From an uncultured Actinomycetes bacterium (GTDB taxonomy: Bacteria > Actinomycetota > Acidimicrobiia > Acidimicrobiales > RAAP-2): DNA of 64,000 nucleotides. The position numbers were made by a program, and so were the translations under genes. This document shows positions 34,442 to 43,851 of the stretch, in pieces. Every line of letters begins with the position of its first letter. Within the stretch, counting starts at the first letter, position 1. The stretch spans positions 1-64,000 of the forward strand of contig CAIKUQ010000045.1 in assembly GCA_903830655.1 (NCBI GenBank), in the 5' to 3' direction. Below the pieces are notes generated by a model. The model was not told where the DNA came from. It did no database searches and was given only the letters and a program-made list of their open reading frames with translations.

Positions 34442-35962
34442 ATGTGGAAGCCCTCGATCGACGAAGTGCAGTTTGCTGAGCGAGTTCGCACTGGCGAAAA
34501 CTTCATCGCTCTGAGTACTACCCTGCAACTCGATCGTGCCACCCCCATCACTATTTACGACCGTTTGCGCGACGAATCAGCCTTCGTTCTCTTGGAAAGT
34601 GCTGCCCTGGCGGAAGAGACTGGTCGCTATTCCTTTATTGGCTTAGACCGACTCTGGCGAGTGCGATCACTGCGCAGTGGCGAGACCACCATCAGTACAC
34701 CAACGACAACCTCCACCGACTCGACTACCCCACCGCTCGACATCATTAAATCCATGCTGGCCAGCTACCACGCCGGTTCTCAAGAGAACTTGCCAGGCTT
34801 ATTCGCGGGCGCAATTGGTTACCTTTCTTATGACTACGTTCGCCGACTCGAAAAGCTGCCTCGTTCTGACGAGGGCGCCCTTTGGCCCGACGTTGATTTC
34901 TCCTTTGCCCGGTCCATGATTGTCGTTGACCACGTCCGTCACTCCACCACCGTTATTGTCGGAGCGCTGCTCGAACAAGATGGCGACCAGGCGTACAGCC
35001 GCGCTACTGAGCGGCTCTCGCACCTCGTAGAAGTACTACTCTCTCCACCCGGACAGCAGGACATGGCCGTTGAAGAACTCGTGGCTTCGGCCCCACTTCG
35101 CAAGGCAGCGATTGAAATTCGCTCTATAGCTCAGCGGCTATCTAACTTTCGCAAGGAAGAGTATTGCGAAGTTGTAGTTCGAGCCAAGGAACATATCCGC
35201 GCCGGTGACATCTTTCAGGTCGTGCCTAGTCAGCAATTTAAGCGCAAGACCACCGTCGACCCTTTGACTCTCTATCGCATACTTCGTTCGTTAAACCCTT
35301 CGCCCTATATGTATCTGCTCGACATGGGTGACGCCCAATTAGTTGGAGCTTCCCCCGAGATGCTCGTGCAGGTCGATAACGGCGTCGTGCACACCCGCCC
35401 AATTGCCGGAACGCGCCGTCGCGGTGATTCTCTCGAGGCCGACTTACAACTTGAACAAGAGATGCTTAAAGACGACAAAGAGATCGCCGAGCACATGATG
35501 CTCGTTGATCTGGGGCGCAACGATGTGAGCCGAGTTGCCGAGACCGGGACGGTGCGCGTCGATTCGCTCGCCAAGGTTGAGCGATTTAGTCACTTGATGC
35601 ACCTAGTTTCCCAAGTCAGTGGCCGACTAAAGAAAGGTTGGACCTCCTTTGACGCCCTCGACGCCCTCTTCCCGGCGGGGACTCTAAGTGGGGCCCCCAA
35701 AGTTCGCGCCATGGAGCTGATTGATACCTTCGAACCCGTGCACCGCGGTCCCTATGGTGGCGCAGTTGGCTACTTTGCCTTAAATGGTGACGCGGACTTT
35801 GCGATAACTATTCGAACCGTTGCCTTGCGTGATGGCACCGCGACCGTTCAAGCTGGTGGTGGAGTCGTCGCTGATTCTTCACCAGAGTTCGAATACGAAG
35901 AGTGCATCTCGAAGGCGAGTGCCCCACTGCTCGCGCTCGAGTTGGCTGATCCTTCGAGCTAA
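34442..35962 (+). CDS. trpE: Anthranilate synthase component I
   Basis: 506 residues. The N-terminal TrpE domain has SFIGLDR and FAGAIGYLSYDYVR; the chorismate-binding domain (from about 240) has EHIRAGDIFQVVPSQQF, SPYMYLLDMG, IAGTRRRGD, DKEIAEHMMLVDLGRNDVSRV and GGAVGYFALNGDADFAITIRT. It makes anthranilate from chorismate, the first step to tryptophan. The feedback-type LLES motif is present near the N-terminus (FVLLESAAL). The stop interlocks with that of trpD. Confidence 0.96.
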   Translation: MWKPSIDEVQFAERVRTGENFIALSTTLQLDRATPITIYDRLRDESAFVLLESAALAEETGRYSFIGLDRLWRVRSLRSGETTISTPTTTSTDSTTPPLDIIKSMLASYHAGSQENLPGLFAGAIGYLSYDYVRRLEKLPRSDEGALWPDVDFSFARSMIVVDHVRHSTTVIVGALLEQDGDQAYSRATERLSHLVEVLLSPPGQQDMAVEELVASAPLRKAAIEIRSIAQRLSNFRKEEYCEVVVRAKEHIRAGDIFQVVPSQQFKRKTTVDPLTLYRILRSLNPSPYMYLLDMGDAQLVGASPEMLVQVDNGVVHTRPIAGTRRRGDSLEADLQLEQEMLKDDKEIAEHMMLVDLGRNDVSRVAETGTVRVDSLAKVERFSHLMHLVSQVSGRLKKGWTSFDALDALFPAGTLSGAPKVRAMELIDTFEPVHRGPYGGAVGYFALNGDADFAITIRTVALRDGTATVQAGGGVVADSSPEFEYEECISKASAPLLALELADPSS

Positions 35963-36978
35963 TCGTTCGAAACGGCAACGAGACGTTCTAGCACCCGTTG
36001 CGCAGCGCCAGTCATGACACTTTCGCGCGCGAGCACGAAACCCGCTTCGAGAGAATCGCAGCGTTGAGCCACGACCAGAGCTAGTCCAGCATTTGCGCAT
36101 ACCGCATCAAAGACGGGCCCTTGTTCGCCCCCGAGAAAACTTCGCACGACCGCGACGTTATGGGCCACATCACCACCGCGGAGTTCGTCGGTGGAAGCGC
36201 GCACACCCAAGAGGGCACCCGCGTCAATTCGCTCCTCGCGGATTGTCGCCCCCTCAACAAAGTTCACACTTGAAGTTCCGCTGAGCGAAAGCTCGTCCAA
36301 TCCATCATCAGCGCTCACTAGCGCCACCGAGGTCATCGAACGAGCGGCAATGACGCTCGTCATCTTGGCAAGCAATTCTTTTGGCGCTACTCCAATCAAT
36401 GAGTAATTGACTTGTGCCGGATTGGCCAGGGGGCCCAGCACATTGAAAATTGTGCGAAAGCCTAAAGCCCGACGAACTGGCGCAATCTTTCCCAGCATGG
36501 GGTGAAAGACGGGCGCAAACATAAAGCCGAAATTGGCCTCCGCGAGACATTCCTTCACGACCTCAACATCAACAGCGATATTTACACCAAGTCCTTCGAG
36601 CACGTCGGCCGAACCCACCGAGGATGAGGCCGAACGATTTCCGTGCTTGGCGACCTTGACTCCGGCTCCCGCGACTACCAAAGATGCCATGGTTGAAATA
36701 TTCACCGAATCCAACTGATCTCCGCCGGTTCCCACGATGTCGAGGGCTCCTTCAGGCAAGGAAAAAGTGACGGCCTGCGCGATGAGGGCTTCTACAAAAC
36801 CGGTCATCTCCTCGTTTGTTTCGCCCTTGCTGGTGAGGGCGGTGAGAAATGCGCCTATAGCAATTTCATCGACGCGACCGGACAGAATCTCTTCGAGAGC
36901 GGCGCGAGCTTGGGTTCGCTCAAAACTGACCCCACGAACTAGTGGATTCAATACATTTCGAGTGAACTCAGTTGCCAT
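35959..36978 (-). CDS. trpD: Anthranilate phosphoribosyltransferase
   Basis: 339 residues. The PRPP site GTGGDQLDSVNISTM and KHGNRSASSSVGSADVLE, plus GKIAPVRRALGFRTIFNVLGPL, are the class signatures. It transfers phosphoribose to anthranilate. It converges on trpE with a 4-bp interlocked stop (CTAA at 35959-35962). A TAAACT box precedes the ATG by 6 nt. It is separated from trpCFBA by the AT-rich island. Confidence 0.96.
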   Translation of the reverse strand: MATEFTRNVLNPLVRGVSFERTQARAALEEILSGRVDEIAIGAFLTALTSKGETNEEMTGFVEALIAQAVTFSLPEGALDIVGTGGDQLDSVNISTMASLVVAGAGVKVAKHGNRSASSSVGSADVLEGLGVNIAVDVEVVKECLAEANFGFMFAPVFHPMLGKIAPVRRALGFRTIFNVLGPLANPAQVNYSLIGVAPKELLAKMTSVIAARSMTSVALVSADDGLDELSLSGTSSVNFVEGATIREERIDAGALLGVRASTDELRGGDVAHNVAVVRSFLGGEQGPVFDAVCANAGLALVVAQRCDSLEAGFVLARESVMTGAAQRVLERLVAVSND

Positions 36979-36984
36979 AGATGG

Positions 36985-36990
36985 AGTTTA
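36985..36990 (-). promoter_or_regulatory. Leaderless-type -10 box of trpD
   Basis: TAAACT on the minus strand, 6 nt (CCATCT) before the ATG. Confidence 0.6.
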
Positions 36991-37001
36991 AGCCCTCAAA
37001 T

Positions 37002-37051
37002 AATCATTGGAGATTCAAAAACGAAACTCTCTTGAGATTTCTTCAATGATT
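37002..37051. repeat. Imperfect inverted repeat between trpD and the island
   Basis: AATCATTGGAGA (37002-37013) and TCTTCAATGATT (37040-37051) pair with one mismatch over 12 bp and a 26-nt loop. There is no T run, so it is not a clear terminator; it may mark the island edge or be a protein site. A second small hairpin (AGCCGG/CCGGCT, 37118-37137) with a repeated TAAGCCGG follows, just beyond the asparaginase fragment. Confidence 0.45.
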
Positions 37052-37154
37052 ACAACATAATTCATCATGAATCACATTTCAAGTGTTCGTAGTTGTTCGC
37101 CTCTGTTCACATAGTTAAGCCGGTAGATAAGCCGGCTGGAACCGAATGACTATT

Positions 37155-37412
37155 TCAGCCGTCGATCATGAAAACACCATGCTGCCAAATCGAGGATACG
37201 AGCATTAGACAATTGCCAAGGATTGACACCAGAATCGAAGAATCTACAGAACGTATGTCAATTCCATGTATCTCTAGTAATGGAAATTCATCTTTCACCG
37301 AGCTAACTAATTCGCTGGCGCTAATACTTACCTTTATGCCCTCATCGGAGACTTCGCCCATAGAAATAGTTCCGCCAAGACTGAGTACTACAACTCTTCT
37401 TGAATTGCTCAC
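37155..37412 (-). pseudogene. Truncated L-asparaginase N-terminal fragment
   Basis: 85 residues beginning SNSRRVVVLSLGGTISMGE, which matches the first nucleophile-Thr motif of type I/II asparaginases. The frame stops near residue 85, just before the second catalytic motif (TQGTDT in intact enzymes) should appear, and the 176 bp downstream show no continuation. It overlaps the amidohydrolase stop by 4 bp, so an intact ancestor was probably the last gene of the operon. Expected length is about 320 residues; this piece should be inactive. Confidence 0.72.
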
Positions 37413-38557
37413 GAATGCGCAATGCCATAGAGGTGCATTGCATTAGTTCGTCCAATCATCGTGATAACACGAATTGCATCGTTGAGAGTGCAATCATTTT
37501 CTTCGACCCAAGTCGAAAGAACTCGAGCCATTCCACGACGCCATAGTTTTGCACCAAGAAAATGCAATTCCACCGGCCCCCATCCATCACTCGAGTAAAG
37601 CTGTTTAGAGAAAGGACCAATCTCAAGTGACTCCGCGACAATCTGTGCGCTTTGAAGTCCCGAGTAGTTGAGCGCCTCGCCTACATCAAAAAATACATGT
37701 GGAAACATCTGTGAAAGGTATGCAGCCTCACGGTGATAAGGGTAACAATGCAGTAGCGCAACTGAAGCTCCAGATGTTTCAGTTGCTTTCAAAAAGTCGG
37801 TCAAAAGTGCCGGATTAGCCCTAACCAAATTTATGTCTGAATCACCATACCCAATGTGAATTTGAAGTGGTAGGCCCGTATCAATACCAGACCACATCAA
37901 GAAGCTAAGTAAGACAGGATCTTCGACACGAATTTTTCCTGACTTCGCGCATTCACGTATCCAAACATCAGCGGCACTCAAAACATCTGCTTCACTCGGT
38001 CGTTGCTGAGGAACATCGAGACCGTATCGGTACGCGGCGATTGATTTCGTGCCAACAATTCCTCTGGAAACGGCTGAAGCCAATTCCTCACGAACTCCGT
38101 TCGCAAATTCTGCTGCGCTTATTTCACTGCGGACCAACTGTTCAGCAACTGCTTCTAGGCGAACTATTTCATATGTAGGTGCATTGGAGAGTGCTGCCAT
38201 TTCCTCTAGATTGGCGAGCTCCCCCGTCGCAAATCCCGTGTCAATGATGAGTGCTCCCAATGAAGCTGCACGCAACAATCGAGCATTCACCTCCTCAACC
38301 CCAAGTTCTAAACGTCTGGCAACGTACAGTTCAGGCGCTGCAAATTCATCTAGACCCAGTTCTGGAGCACAGAATTTACGAATCGCCAAACCAACTTGTG
38401 AGTCAAAGTTTGTGGTTCCAATTCTTCGCGGACGATCAGATTCCGTGATGACATTTTCAAACTTCTCACGACTTAACTCAACACGTAACGTTCCATGTAC
38501 ATGATGATCAATTAGTAAAAGTTGATCGAGCGCTTCAATAATGGCTGGGTGCGTCAT
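37409..38557 (-). CDS. Amidohydrolase related to the FluG N-terminal domain
   Basis: 382 residues. The metal-binding motif is in LLLIDHHVHG near the N-terminus. Later candidate ligands are His in PLQIHIGYGDSD, His in VALLHCYPYHREA, and Asp in SSDGWGPVELHFLGA. This is the TIM-barrel amidohydrolase type fused to a glutamine-synthetase domain in FluG; here the GS-like partner is a separate gene in the same operon. It likely cleaves a gamma-glutamyl amide or related amide product. The start at 38557 has an AGAAAG-type ribosome site. Confidence 0.8.
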   Translation of the reverse strand: MTHPAIIEALDQLLLIDHHVHGTLRVELSREKFENVITESDRPRRIGTTNFDSQVGLAIRKFCAPELGLDEFAAPELYVARRLELGVEEVNARLLRAASLGALIIDTGFATGELANLEEMAALSNAPTYEIVRLEAVAEQLVRSEISAAEFANGVREELASAVSRGIVGTKSIAAYRYGLDVPQQRPSEADVLSAADVWIRECAKSGKIRVEDPVLLSFLMWSGIDTGLPLQIHIGYGDSDINLVRANPALLTDFLKATETSGASVALLHCYPYHREAAYLSQMFPHVFFDVGEALNYSGLQSAQIVAESLEIGPFSKQLYSSDGWGPVELHFLGAKLWRRGMARVLSTWVEENDCTLNDAIRVITMIGRTNAMHLYGIAHS

Positions 38558-38591
38558 AACACTTCTTTCTTAATTATGAAGTACTACGAAC

Positions 38592-39929
38592 TTACCAACC
38601 AGCATATCCAGCAAGAACTTCTGGAGAAACCTTGCCAGCTACAGCATCAATGATTGCTTGATTAACTATTTCAATAGAACGATCGATTTCTTGGTCAGTT
38701 ATGACAAGTGGAGGTGTTACTTCAAGAACATTGCCACCTACGCGGTACACGCATACCCCTAATTCAAAGGCTCGATAGACAACGGCAGATGCGAGTGCAC
38801 CATCAGGTGTATTTGACTCCTTATCGGTTACCAGTTCGATTCCATTTGCCAATCCATGACCACGTATGTCGCCAATCCGAGGATGATTAAGAGACGTAAA
38901 TCCAGCACGGATACGCTCTCCTGCGCGCGCAGAACGACGAACAAGGTCTTCTTCTTGAATCACTTTAAGTACTTCTCTAGCAACGGCTGAGCAAATGGGG
39001 TTACCGGCGGTAGTCAGTAGCGCTGCAGCTGCAGGCCCATCGAAAATTTCTGCTGGTCCAATTGCGGCTGAAATTGGAAGACCATTTCCAAGAACTTTTC
39101 CGAAACAAACAATGTCTGGAATTACACCGTCAATTTCAAACGCATGCATCATTCCTGGACGTCCAAGACCAACCTTGACCTCATCAACGCATAAGAGAAC
39201 TCCATAACGGCGACATAGCGTTTCTATTCCTTTAAGAAATCCAGGAGGTGGAACCACCATTCCACCGTCGGCAAGCATTGGTTCGACCATTATTGCAGCG
39301 ACATCGCCTACTGCAAAGAGGGCTTCAACTTGTGAATATGTTGCTACAAGTGGATCAGTGCCATCAGTTGGAGGACGAAATGGGTTCGGATAATCAACAA
39401 AAGCAGTGTCACTATCGGCAACAACAGCACCTGCATCAACGTGAACGCCAGACGCTGCCATAGCAAGTCCAATTCCTCCGTGATACGAATTAGAAAAGAC
39501 CACCAACTTGTGTTTACCGGAATTAAAGCGAACTGCTCTCAACGCAACGTCACATGCATCTGAGCCAGCATGGCCTAAATACACTCGACGATCTCCGGTA
39601 CCAGGAACAATCGCCAGTAATTCTTCAGCGAGGCCCACCGACTCATGATGCACTGCAGAGAGGCCACCTGCTCCGGGAGGAGTTTTTGCGGCCTTCGTCA
39701 TTGCCTCAACAATGCGAGGATGGCCGTGACCCAGACCAGCAGCTGTCCATGTTGCTGTGAGGTCTATGAGCTCGCGCCCACCAACCTCAACAAGCGTCGA
39801 ACCATGTCCCGATTCAAGAGCCAAAGGGAAAAATCGTAATTTTTCAATTCCTGCAACTACTGCCAGGTCGCGGCGGTAAAGCGCCGCCGCGCCTGGAGCA
39901 ATGGAATCAAGTCCGAGCGGTTCTTTCAT
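38592..39929 (-). CDS. Class III PLP aminotransferase
   Basis: About 445 residues from the ATG at 39929 (a TTG one codon earlier is possible). Features: ATWTAAGLGHGHPRIVEA, GHAGSDACDVALRAVR, YHGGIGLAMAASG, CVDEVKVGLGRPG and the PLP Lys in CFGKVLGNGLPISA. These match the 4-aminobutyrate/ornithine-type omega-aminotransferases. It would move an amino group from a diamine, omega-amino acid or similar compound to a keto acid. Start overlaps the permease stop as TGATG, so they are cotranscribed. Confidence 0.88.
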   Translation of the reverse strand: MKEPLGLDSIAPGAAALYRRDLAVVAGIEKLRFFPLALESGHGSTLVEVGGRELIDLTATWTAAGLGHGHPRIVEAMTKAAKTPPGAGGLSAVHHESVGLAEELLAIVPGTGDRRVYLGHAGSDACDVALRAVRFNSGKHKLVVFSNSYHGGIGLAMAASGVHVDAGAVVADSDTAFVDYPNPFRPPTDGTDPLVATYSQVEALFAVGDVAAIMVEPMLADGGMVVPPPGFLKGIETLCRRYGVLLCVDEVKVGLGRPGMMHAFEIDGVIPDIVCFGKVLGNGLPISAAIGPAEIFDGPAAAALLTTAGNPICSAVAREVLKVIQEEDLVRRSARAGERIRAGFTSLNHPRIGDIRGHGLANGIELVTDKESNTPDGALASAVVYRAFELGVCVYRVGGNVLEVTPPLVITDQEIDRSIEIVNQAIIDAVAGKVSPEVLAGYAGW

Positions 39930-41440
39930 CAAACTTCAGGTGTTGGGAATGGACCCTTTCCGTGACCAGACGATGCAGGCATGTTTTTACCCTCTGCCTC
40001 CCCCAAGTCACGAGTGAGACCCTTGCTTACCTTGACAGCAATTGCTGGCATTGCAACGAGAATGACAACTGCGACCAGCATTGCAGCAAATGCAACAAAT
40101 GGTGCAGCTGTCCACGATGTTTGTGATTTCACGTTGTAGTAGAAAACGGCAGCAATCAAGGCTGATCCCAGAATTGGAATAACAACTTCCACAATCTTTT
40201 CGCGACGTTCAGTAACCAAGTGTTTGATCGTTCCAATCTCAACCATGAGATATGCCACCATGAGTGCAATTGCACCAATAGTTGAGTAGTAGAAGTACAT
40301 GTCAAGTGCAGAGTCACCAGTACCAAGAATAGGGTGACCAGCTACAAATGAAATCAATGAGACTACGAACGTAATAGCAATGATGGCAGTTAGTGCACTC
40401 GTTGGCTCACCACGCTTATCGAGCTTGCCCCAAACTTTAGGACCAACACCGTCACGAGAGAACGTAAACAACAAGCGACCCGCAGTACCTGCCGAGCCCA
40501 ACAAGCAGCCAAATGAAGACATAATTGCTGTGAAGGAGAGAACTAACGAGAACCAAAGCCCAACGTAATTGTGTCCAAGTTGAGCTAGCGAGTTACCAGA
40601 ATGTGAGAACGCAGTCACACCAGCGCTATTTGCTCCGAACCCTACTGTTTGAACAAACATCACAACAACGAACAAGATGCTTGATCCAACTACGCAGGCA
40701 AGCAGTGCACGAGGAATGTTGCGACGTGGGTTATTTGTTTCCTCGCCAAGTGCGGCCGCACCCTCGAAGCCTCCCCACGAAAGTAGTGCACCGACAACCG
40801 CACCCATAATCACTGAGAAATGCTGTCCTTTGAAACTAAAGACTGAAAGTGTAAGGCCACCCGCGTGGTGATTTCCCCCTTTAGCTAAAACAACGATGCT
40901 TAGTATCGCCATGCAGGCAACTCCAATGCCTTCAATAACTAGCAAAACCTTTACCACTGAACGAAATTCACGAGTGGCCAACATTGTTGCGAGTGCAAGA
41001 CCTATGCCACCACTAAGCAACCAAGGCACGTGCGTAGGATGTGCAGGGTTATTCTGTGCATTAGCGACGAATGCATTGACAAAGCTGCCCATCGCACCTA
41101 CATTTCCGATTGCGAAAAATAGATAGGTAATCATGATGCCCCATCCTGAGAACAATCCAGCACGCGGGCCTAGGGTGTTACCCACAAGTGCATATGCCGA
41201 TCCTCCGCCGCTGTAACGCTGAGTTAAGCGAACAAATCCATGCGATATAAGCAAAATACATAATCCACCTAAAACGAAGATTAATGGAACTGCTTTACCA
41301 ACCGCTGCCGCGGATCCTTGACCATTGCCTGACATCGCAAGACTTGGGCCTACGATTCCCAACGACAAACCAAGTGCCCCCCACAGTGTGAGATTTCTAC
41401 GAGGTTTTACGCTGGCATCGCTAAGTGTATTTTGACTCAT
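39929..41440 (-). CDS. APC-superfamily amino acid/amine permease
   Basis: About 503 residues from the ATG at 41440, with an AGGGGGA ribosome site; the upstream frame to 41479 is not needed. About 12 membrane helices. The first has the LSLGIVGPSLAMSGNGQG glycine-rich unwound region typical of APC transporters, and helix 6 has LLSWGGFEGAAALGEETNNPRRNIPRA. It would import the substrate used by the neighbouring ligase and aminotransferase; the exact amine or amino acid is unknown. Confidence 0.88.
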   Translation of the reverse strand: MSQNTLSDASVKPRRNLTLWGALGLSLGIVGPSLAMSGNGQGSAAAVGKAVPLIFVLGGLCILLISHGFVRLTQRYSGGGSAYALVGNTLGPRAGLFSGWGIMITYLFFAIGNVGAMGSFVNAFVANAQNNPAHPTHVPWLLSGGIGLALATMLATREFRSVVKVLLVIEGIGVACMAILSIVVLAKGGNHHAGGLTLSVFSFKGQHFSVIMGAVVGALLSWGGFEGAAALGEETNNPRRNIPRALLACVVGSSILFVVVMFVQTVGFGANSAGVTAFSHSGNSLAQLGHNYVGLWFSLVLSFTAIMSSFGCLLGSAGTAGRLLFTFSRDGVGPKVWGKLDKRGEPTSALTAIIAITFVVSLISFVAGHPILGTGDSALDMYFYYSTIGAIALMVAYLMVEIGTIKHLVTERREKIVEVVIPILGSALIAAVFYYNVKSQTSWTAAPFVAFAAMLVAVVILVAMPAIAVKVSKGLTRDLGEAEGKNMPASSGHGKGPFPTPEV

Positions 41441-41497
41441 GTGATTCCCCCTATTCACGGCCCGACTTGGACCGATCACTTTTTTTAAACTGTACTG

Positions 41498-42853
41498 CTA
41501 CGACGACCATGTGTACCGATACATTTCAATTAATTCTTCGCGAGATGATTGAGCCGAAAGAATGACTTCTCGACCTCGAACTGCACCAATCGCTTCAATC
41601 ATTGAATCTCCAAGTATTGAACGGACAATATCACTCGTACATGTCGCAAGTAGGTTTTCAGCTTGGTCAGTACTAAATGACGAAATTTGGTCTGCAGTCC
41701 CCTCGAAAACATTAGGATTTACTGGTGCCTCAACTGGCAGGGCAATCTTCTCATCTATTCCACGTTCGATGAACCCCAAGATAGTGGCCAGCGCCGCATA
41801 TGGATTAGCTGTGTGGTCTGTAACTTTGATTTCGACATTTGCTCCATGTGGATTACCGGGCGTCGCCTGACAGAGCCGAACTGCCGCTTCGCGATTTTCA
41901 ACTCCCCAACATACCCATGCACCTGACCACTTTCCTGGAAGTAGACGCACACTCGACAGAAGAGAAGGCGCCAGCACCCCAAGTGATTCAGGAAGCCAGC
42001 GCAGTAGGCCTCCAATTGCGGAGGCGCCTTCTTGAGTTAGCCCTCTCTCGTATGCTCCACCAGAAAAAATTGGCGCACCTCGTTGAGTAAGACTGCAGTG
42101 AACGTGTGCTCCATTACCAAGTCCATCATTGAGAGATTGTGGAGCGAATGAGAGCTTCTTGCCATGACGACGTGCAACTCGTGACAAAATTAATCGTGTC
42201 ACGACCAGGACATCAGCTGCTTCTACAGGGTTAAGTGGCGGAGTAGAAAGTTCAATCTGACCTAAGCCAGCTTCGGCGTGCAGTTGCTCAAGTTCAATAC
42301 CTGCAATGCGCAGTCCGCTCGCAATGTCAGCAAAAAACTCTTCATTATCCATCATCGCTCGAAGTCCATAGGCTGGGCCACCACCAACATCACCAGTTTT
42401 CTCATCAAACCAAGTGAATTCAATTTCATAAGCGCAACGAGCATCAAAATCAGCAGCCACCAAACGCTGGTACTGACTCCGTAGCCTTGCACGTGGACAG
42501 TGATCTAAAGAATTACCTTCTTGGTCAAAAATGTCGAATGGGGCCCACGCGACACCGTCGCCAAGAATCCGTGCCGCGCTGAGGTCAGCACGCATGCGCA
42601 TGTCACCGACAACTGAAAATGATGGTGTTATCGCTAAAACATCATCGATAGAAAATACGGCCCATGAATACGAAGCACCTAAACCGCTGCGATGGATTGC
42701 AGAAGTTCGTTCAATTGGTACTTGCTTAGCTCGAGCAATGCCTGCATTGTCGATATACGTTCCGATAAGAGTGTGCACGTTCGACTTTTCTAGTTTCGAA
42801 ACGAAATCAGATAATTCCTGGTCATTAAAAATTGGCATTATTACGTTGGTCAC
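41498..42853 (-). CDS. Glutamine-synthetase-like gamma-glutamyl ligase
   Basis: About 451 residues from the GTG at 42853. Conserved GS active-site regions: YEIEFTWFD (metal Glu), GLGQIELSTPPLNP, NDGLGNGAHVHCSLTQ (ATP/metal His), LPGKWSGAWVCWGVENREAAVR and HGANVEIKVTDHTANPYAAL. The sequence is closer in pattern to the FluG/GlnA3-like ligases that glutamylate polyamines or other amines than to housekeeping GlnA, and the adenylylation loop is not obvious. First gene of the minus-strand island operon. Confidence 0.83.
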   Translation of the reverse strand: MTNVIMPIFNDQELSDFVSKLEKSNVHTLIGTYIDNAGIARAKQVPIERTSAIHRSGLGASYSWAVFSIDDVLAITPSFSVVGDMRMRADLSAARILGDGVAWAPFDIFDQEGNSLDHCPRARLRSQYQRLVAADFDARCAYEIEFTWFDEKTGDVGGGPAYGLRAMMDNEEFFADIASGLRIAGIELEQLHAEAGLGQIELSTPPLNPVEAADVLVVTRLILSRVARRHGKKLSFAPQSLNDGLGNGAHVHCSLTQRGAPIFSGGAYERGLTQEGASAIGGLLRWLPESLGVLAPSLLSSVRLLPGKWSGAWVCWGVENREAAVRLCQATPGNPHGANVEIKVTDHTANPYAALATILGFIERGIDEKIALPVEAPVNPNVFEGTADQISSFSTDQAENLLATCTSDIVRSILGDSMIEAIGAVRGREVILSAQSSREELIEMYRYTWSS

Positions 42854-42858
42854 TTCAT

Positions 42859-42866
42859 CCTCCTCC
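42859..42866 (-). promoter_or_regulatory. Strong ribosome binding site of the GS-like gene
   Basis: GGAGGAGG then ATGAA and the GTG at 42853. This sets the start five codons inside the longest open frame. Confidence 0.8.
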
Positions 42867-42961
42867 AAACAAAATAGTCCAGGTTCTATAAGTTTTGTTA
42901 GTGTGTGAGAGTTACTACAAAATAGCGTTTAGACATCAATTAAGCGCTCGAGAGAGGTCAT

Positions 42962-43801
42962 ATGTGCCGATTGCTCGCTTTTGCCTCAAGTGATAACACG
43001 ACAATTGAATCATTGTTAACACCTGAAGAATTTGATAACTATCGAAAACTATCGGAACTTCACGGAGACGGCTGGGGAGCAGCTTGGCAGACCAATGGTT
43101 CCTCAGTCCAACAAGCAAACTCAGTTGAACGAGCTATTGACGATGATAATTTTCTTTACATCTCGAAAAAGTCAGCGAATATAGGTATTGTCCATTTACG
43201 CTGGGCTACAACAGGATTTCCCGTATGTGTTGAAAATACCCACCCCTTCGCAGCTGGTAGCTGGCGATTCGCTCATAACGGTGCAATCGCCAACAGTGAT
43301 CGATTGCTCAACGAATTAAGTCCAGCGAGGCGAGTTGCACTGAATGGAACTACAGATTCAGAAATGTATTTTCAATTGCTACTAGAAAACATCGAAAAAA
43401 CTGGTGATGTTGTAACCGCCATACAGGCAACTGTAAAAACAATTCGCAAAGTATGCGGACTCGGATCACTCAATTGCTTGCTTCTGAGTGATGGCAGGAT
43501 GATTGCAGTTCAGGCTTACGGTGAAACCCCTTCTCCAACCGATTCACTTGCAGTGCAGTTAGGTGGCATTGATAAGTTGCCAATTGGACACGGTGATGAG
43601 TACTACCACTTACGATTTACCGTACGAGATGGCAGTATTCTCGTAGCTTCCACCGGAGTTGGCGGTGAAGGATGGGAAGATCTTGGTGAGGACTCGATCA
43701 TTGATGTGAACTTTGCGAGAGGCGATGTGAAAATTCATAATCTGTCTGACGGCGATGTGGTGAGGACTATTCCACTATCCCCCACGATTGCAGTCGAATA
43801 A
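42962..43801 (+). CDS. Class II glutamine amidotransferase-like hydrolase (YafJ/EgtC type)
   Basis: 279 residues with the nucleophile Cys at position 2 (MCRLLAFASS), as in N-terminal nucleophile amidotransferases once Met is removed. Supporting motifs: HGDGWGAAW, VHLRWATTGFPV, NTHPFAAGSWRFAHNGAIAN and NGTTDSEMYF. Stand-alone enzymes of this type hydrolyse gamma-glutamyl amide bonds (for example EgtC). Next to a GS-like gamma-glutamyl ligase, a role in removing the glutamyl group is likely but inferred. GAGAGG ribosome site. Divergent from the GS-like operon, 108 bp apart. Confidence 0.85.
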   Translation: MCRLLAFASSDNTTIESLLTPEEFDNYRKLSELHGDGWGAAWQTNGSSVQQANSVERAIDDDNFLYISKKSANIGIVHLRWATTGFPVCVENTHPFAAGSWRFAHNGAIANSDRLLNELSPARRVALNGTTDSEMYFQLLLENIEKTGDVVTAIQATVKTIRKVCGLGSLNCLLLSDGRMIAVQAYGETPSPTDSLAVQLGGIDKLPIGHGDEYYHLRFTVRDGSILVASTGVGGEGWEDLGEDSIIDVNFARGDVKIHNLSDGDVVRTIPLSPTIAVE

Positions 43802-43822
43802 AAGAAATATCACTGAGATGTG

Positions 43823-43851
43823 CTCATGTGCTTATCCCAACTACACATGAG
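43823..43851 (+). terminator. Hairpin after the amidotransferase gene
   Basis: CTCATGTG and CACATGAG form a perfect 8-bp stem with a 13-nt loop. There is no T run, so termination is only possible. The 157 bp from 43802 to 43958 hold nothing else I can support; the island probably ends here. Confidence 0.45.

Noticed and set aside
37060..37140. CRISPR or IS end near the island boundary
   Set aside because: Only short inverted and direct repeats are present; no spacer array, transposase or target duplication was found.
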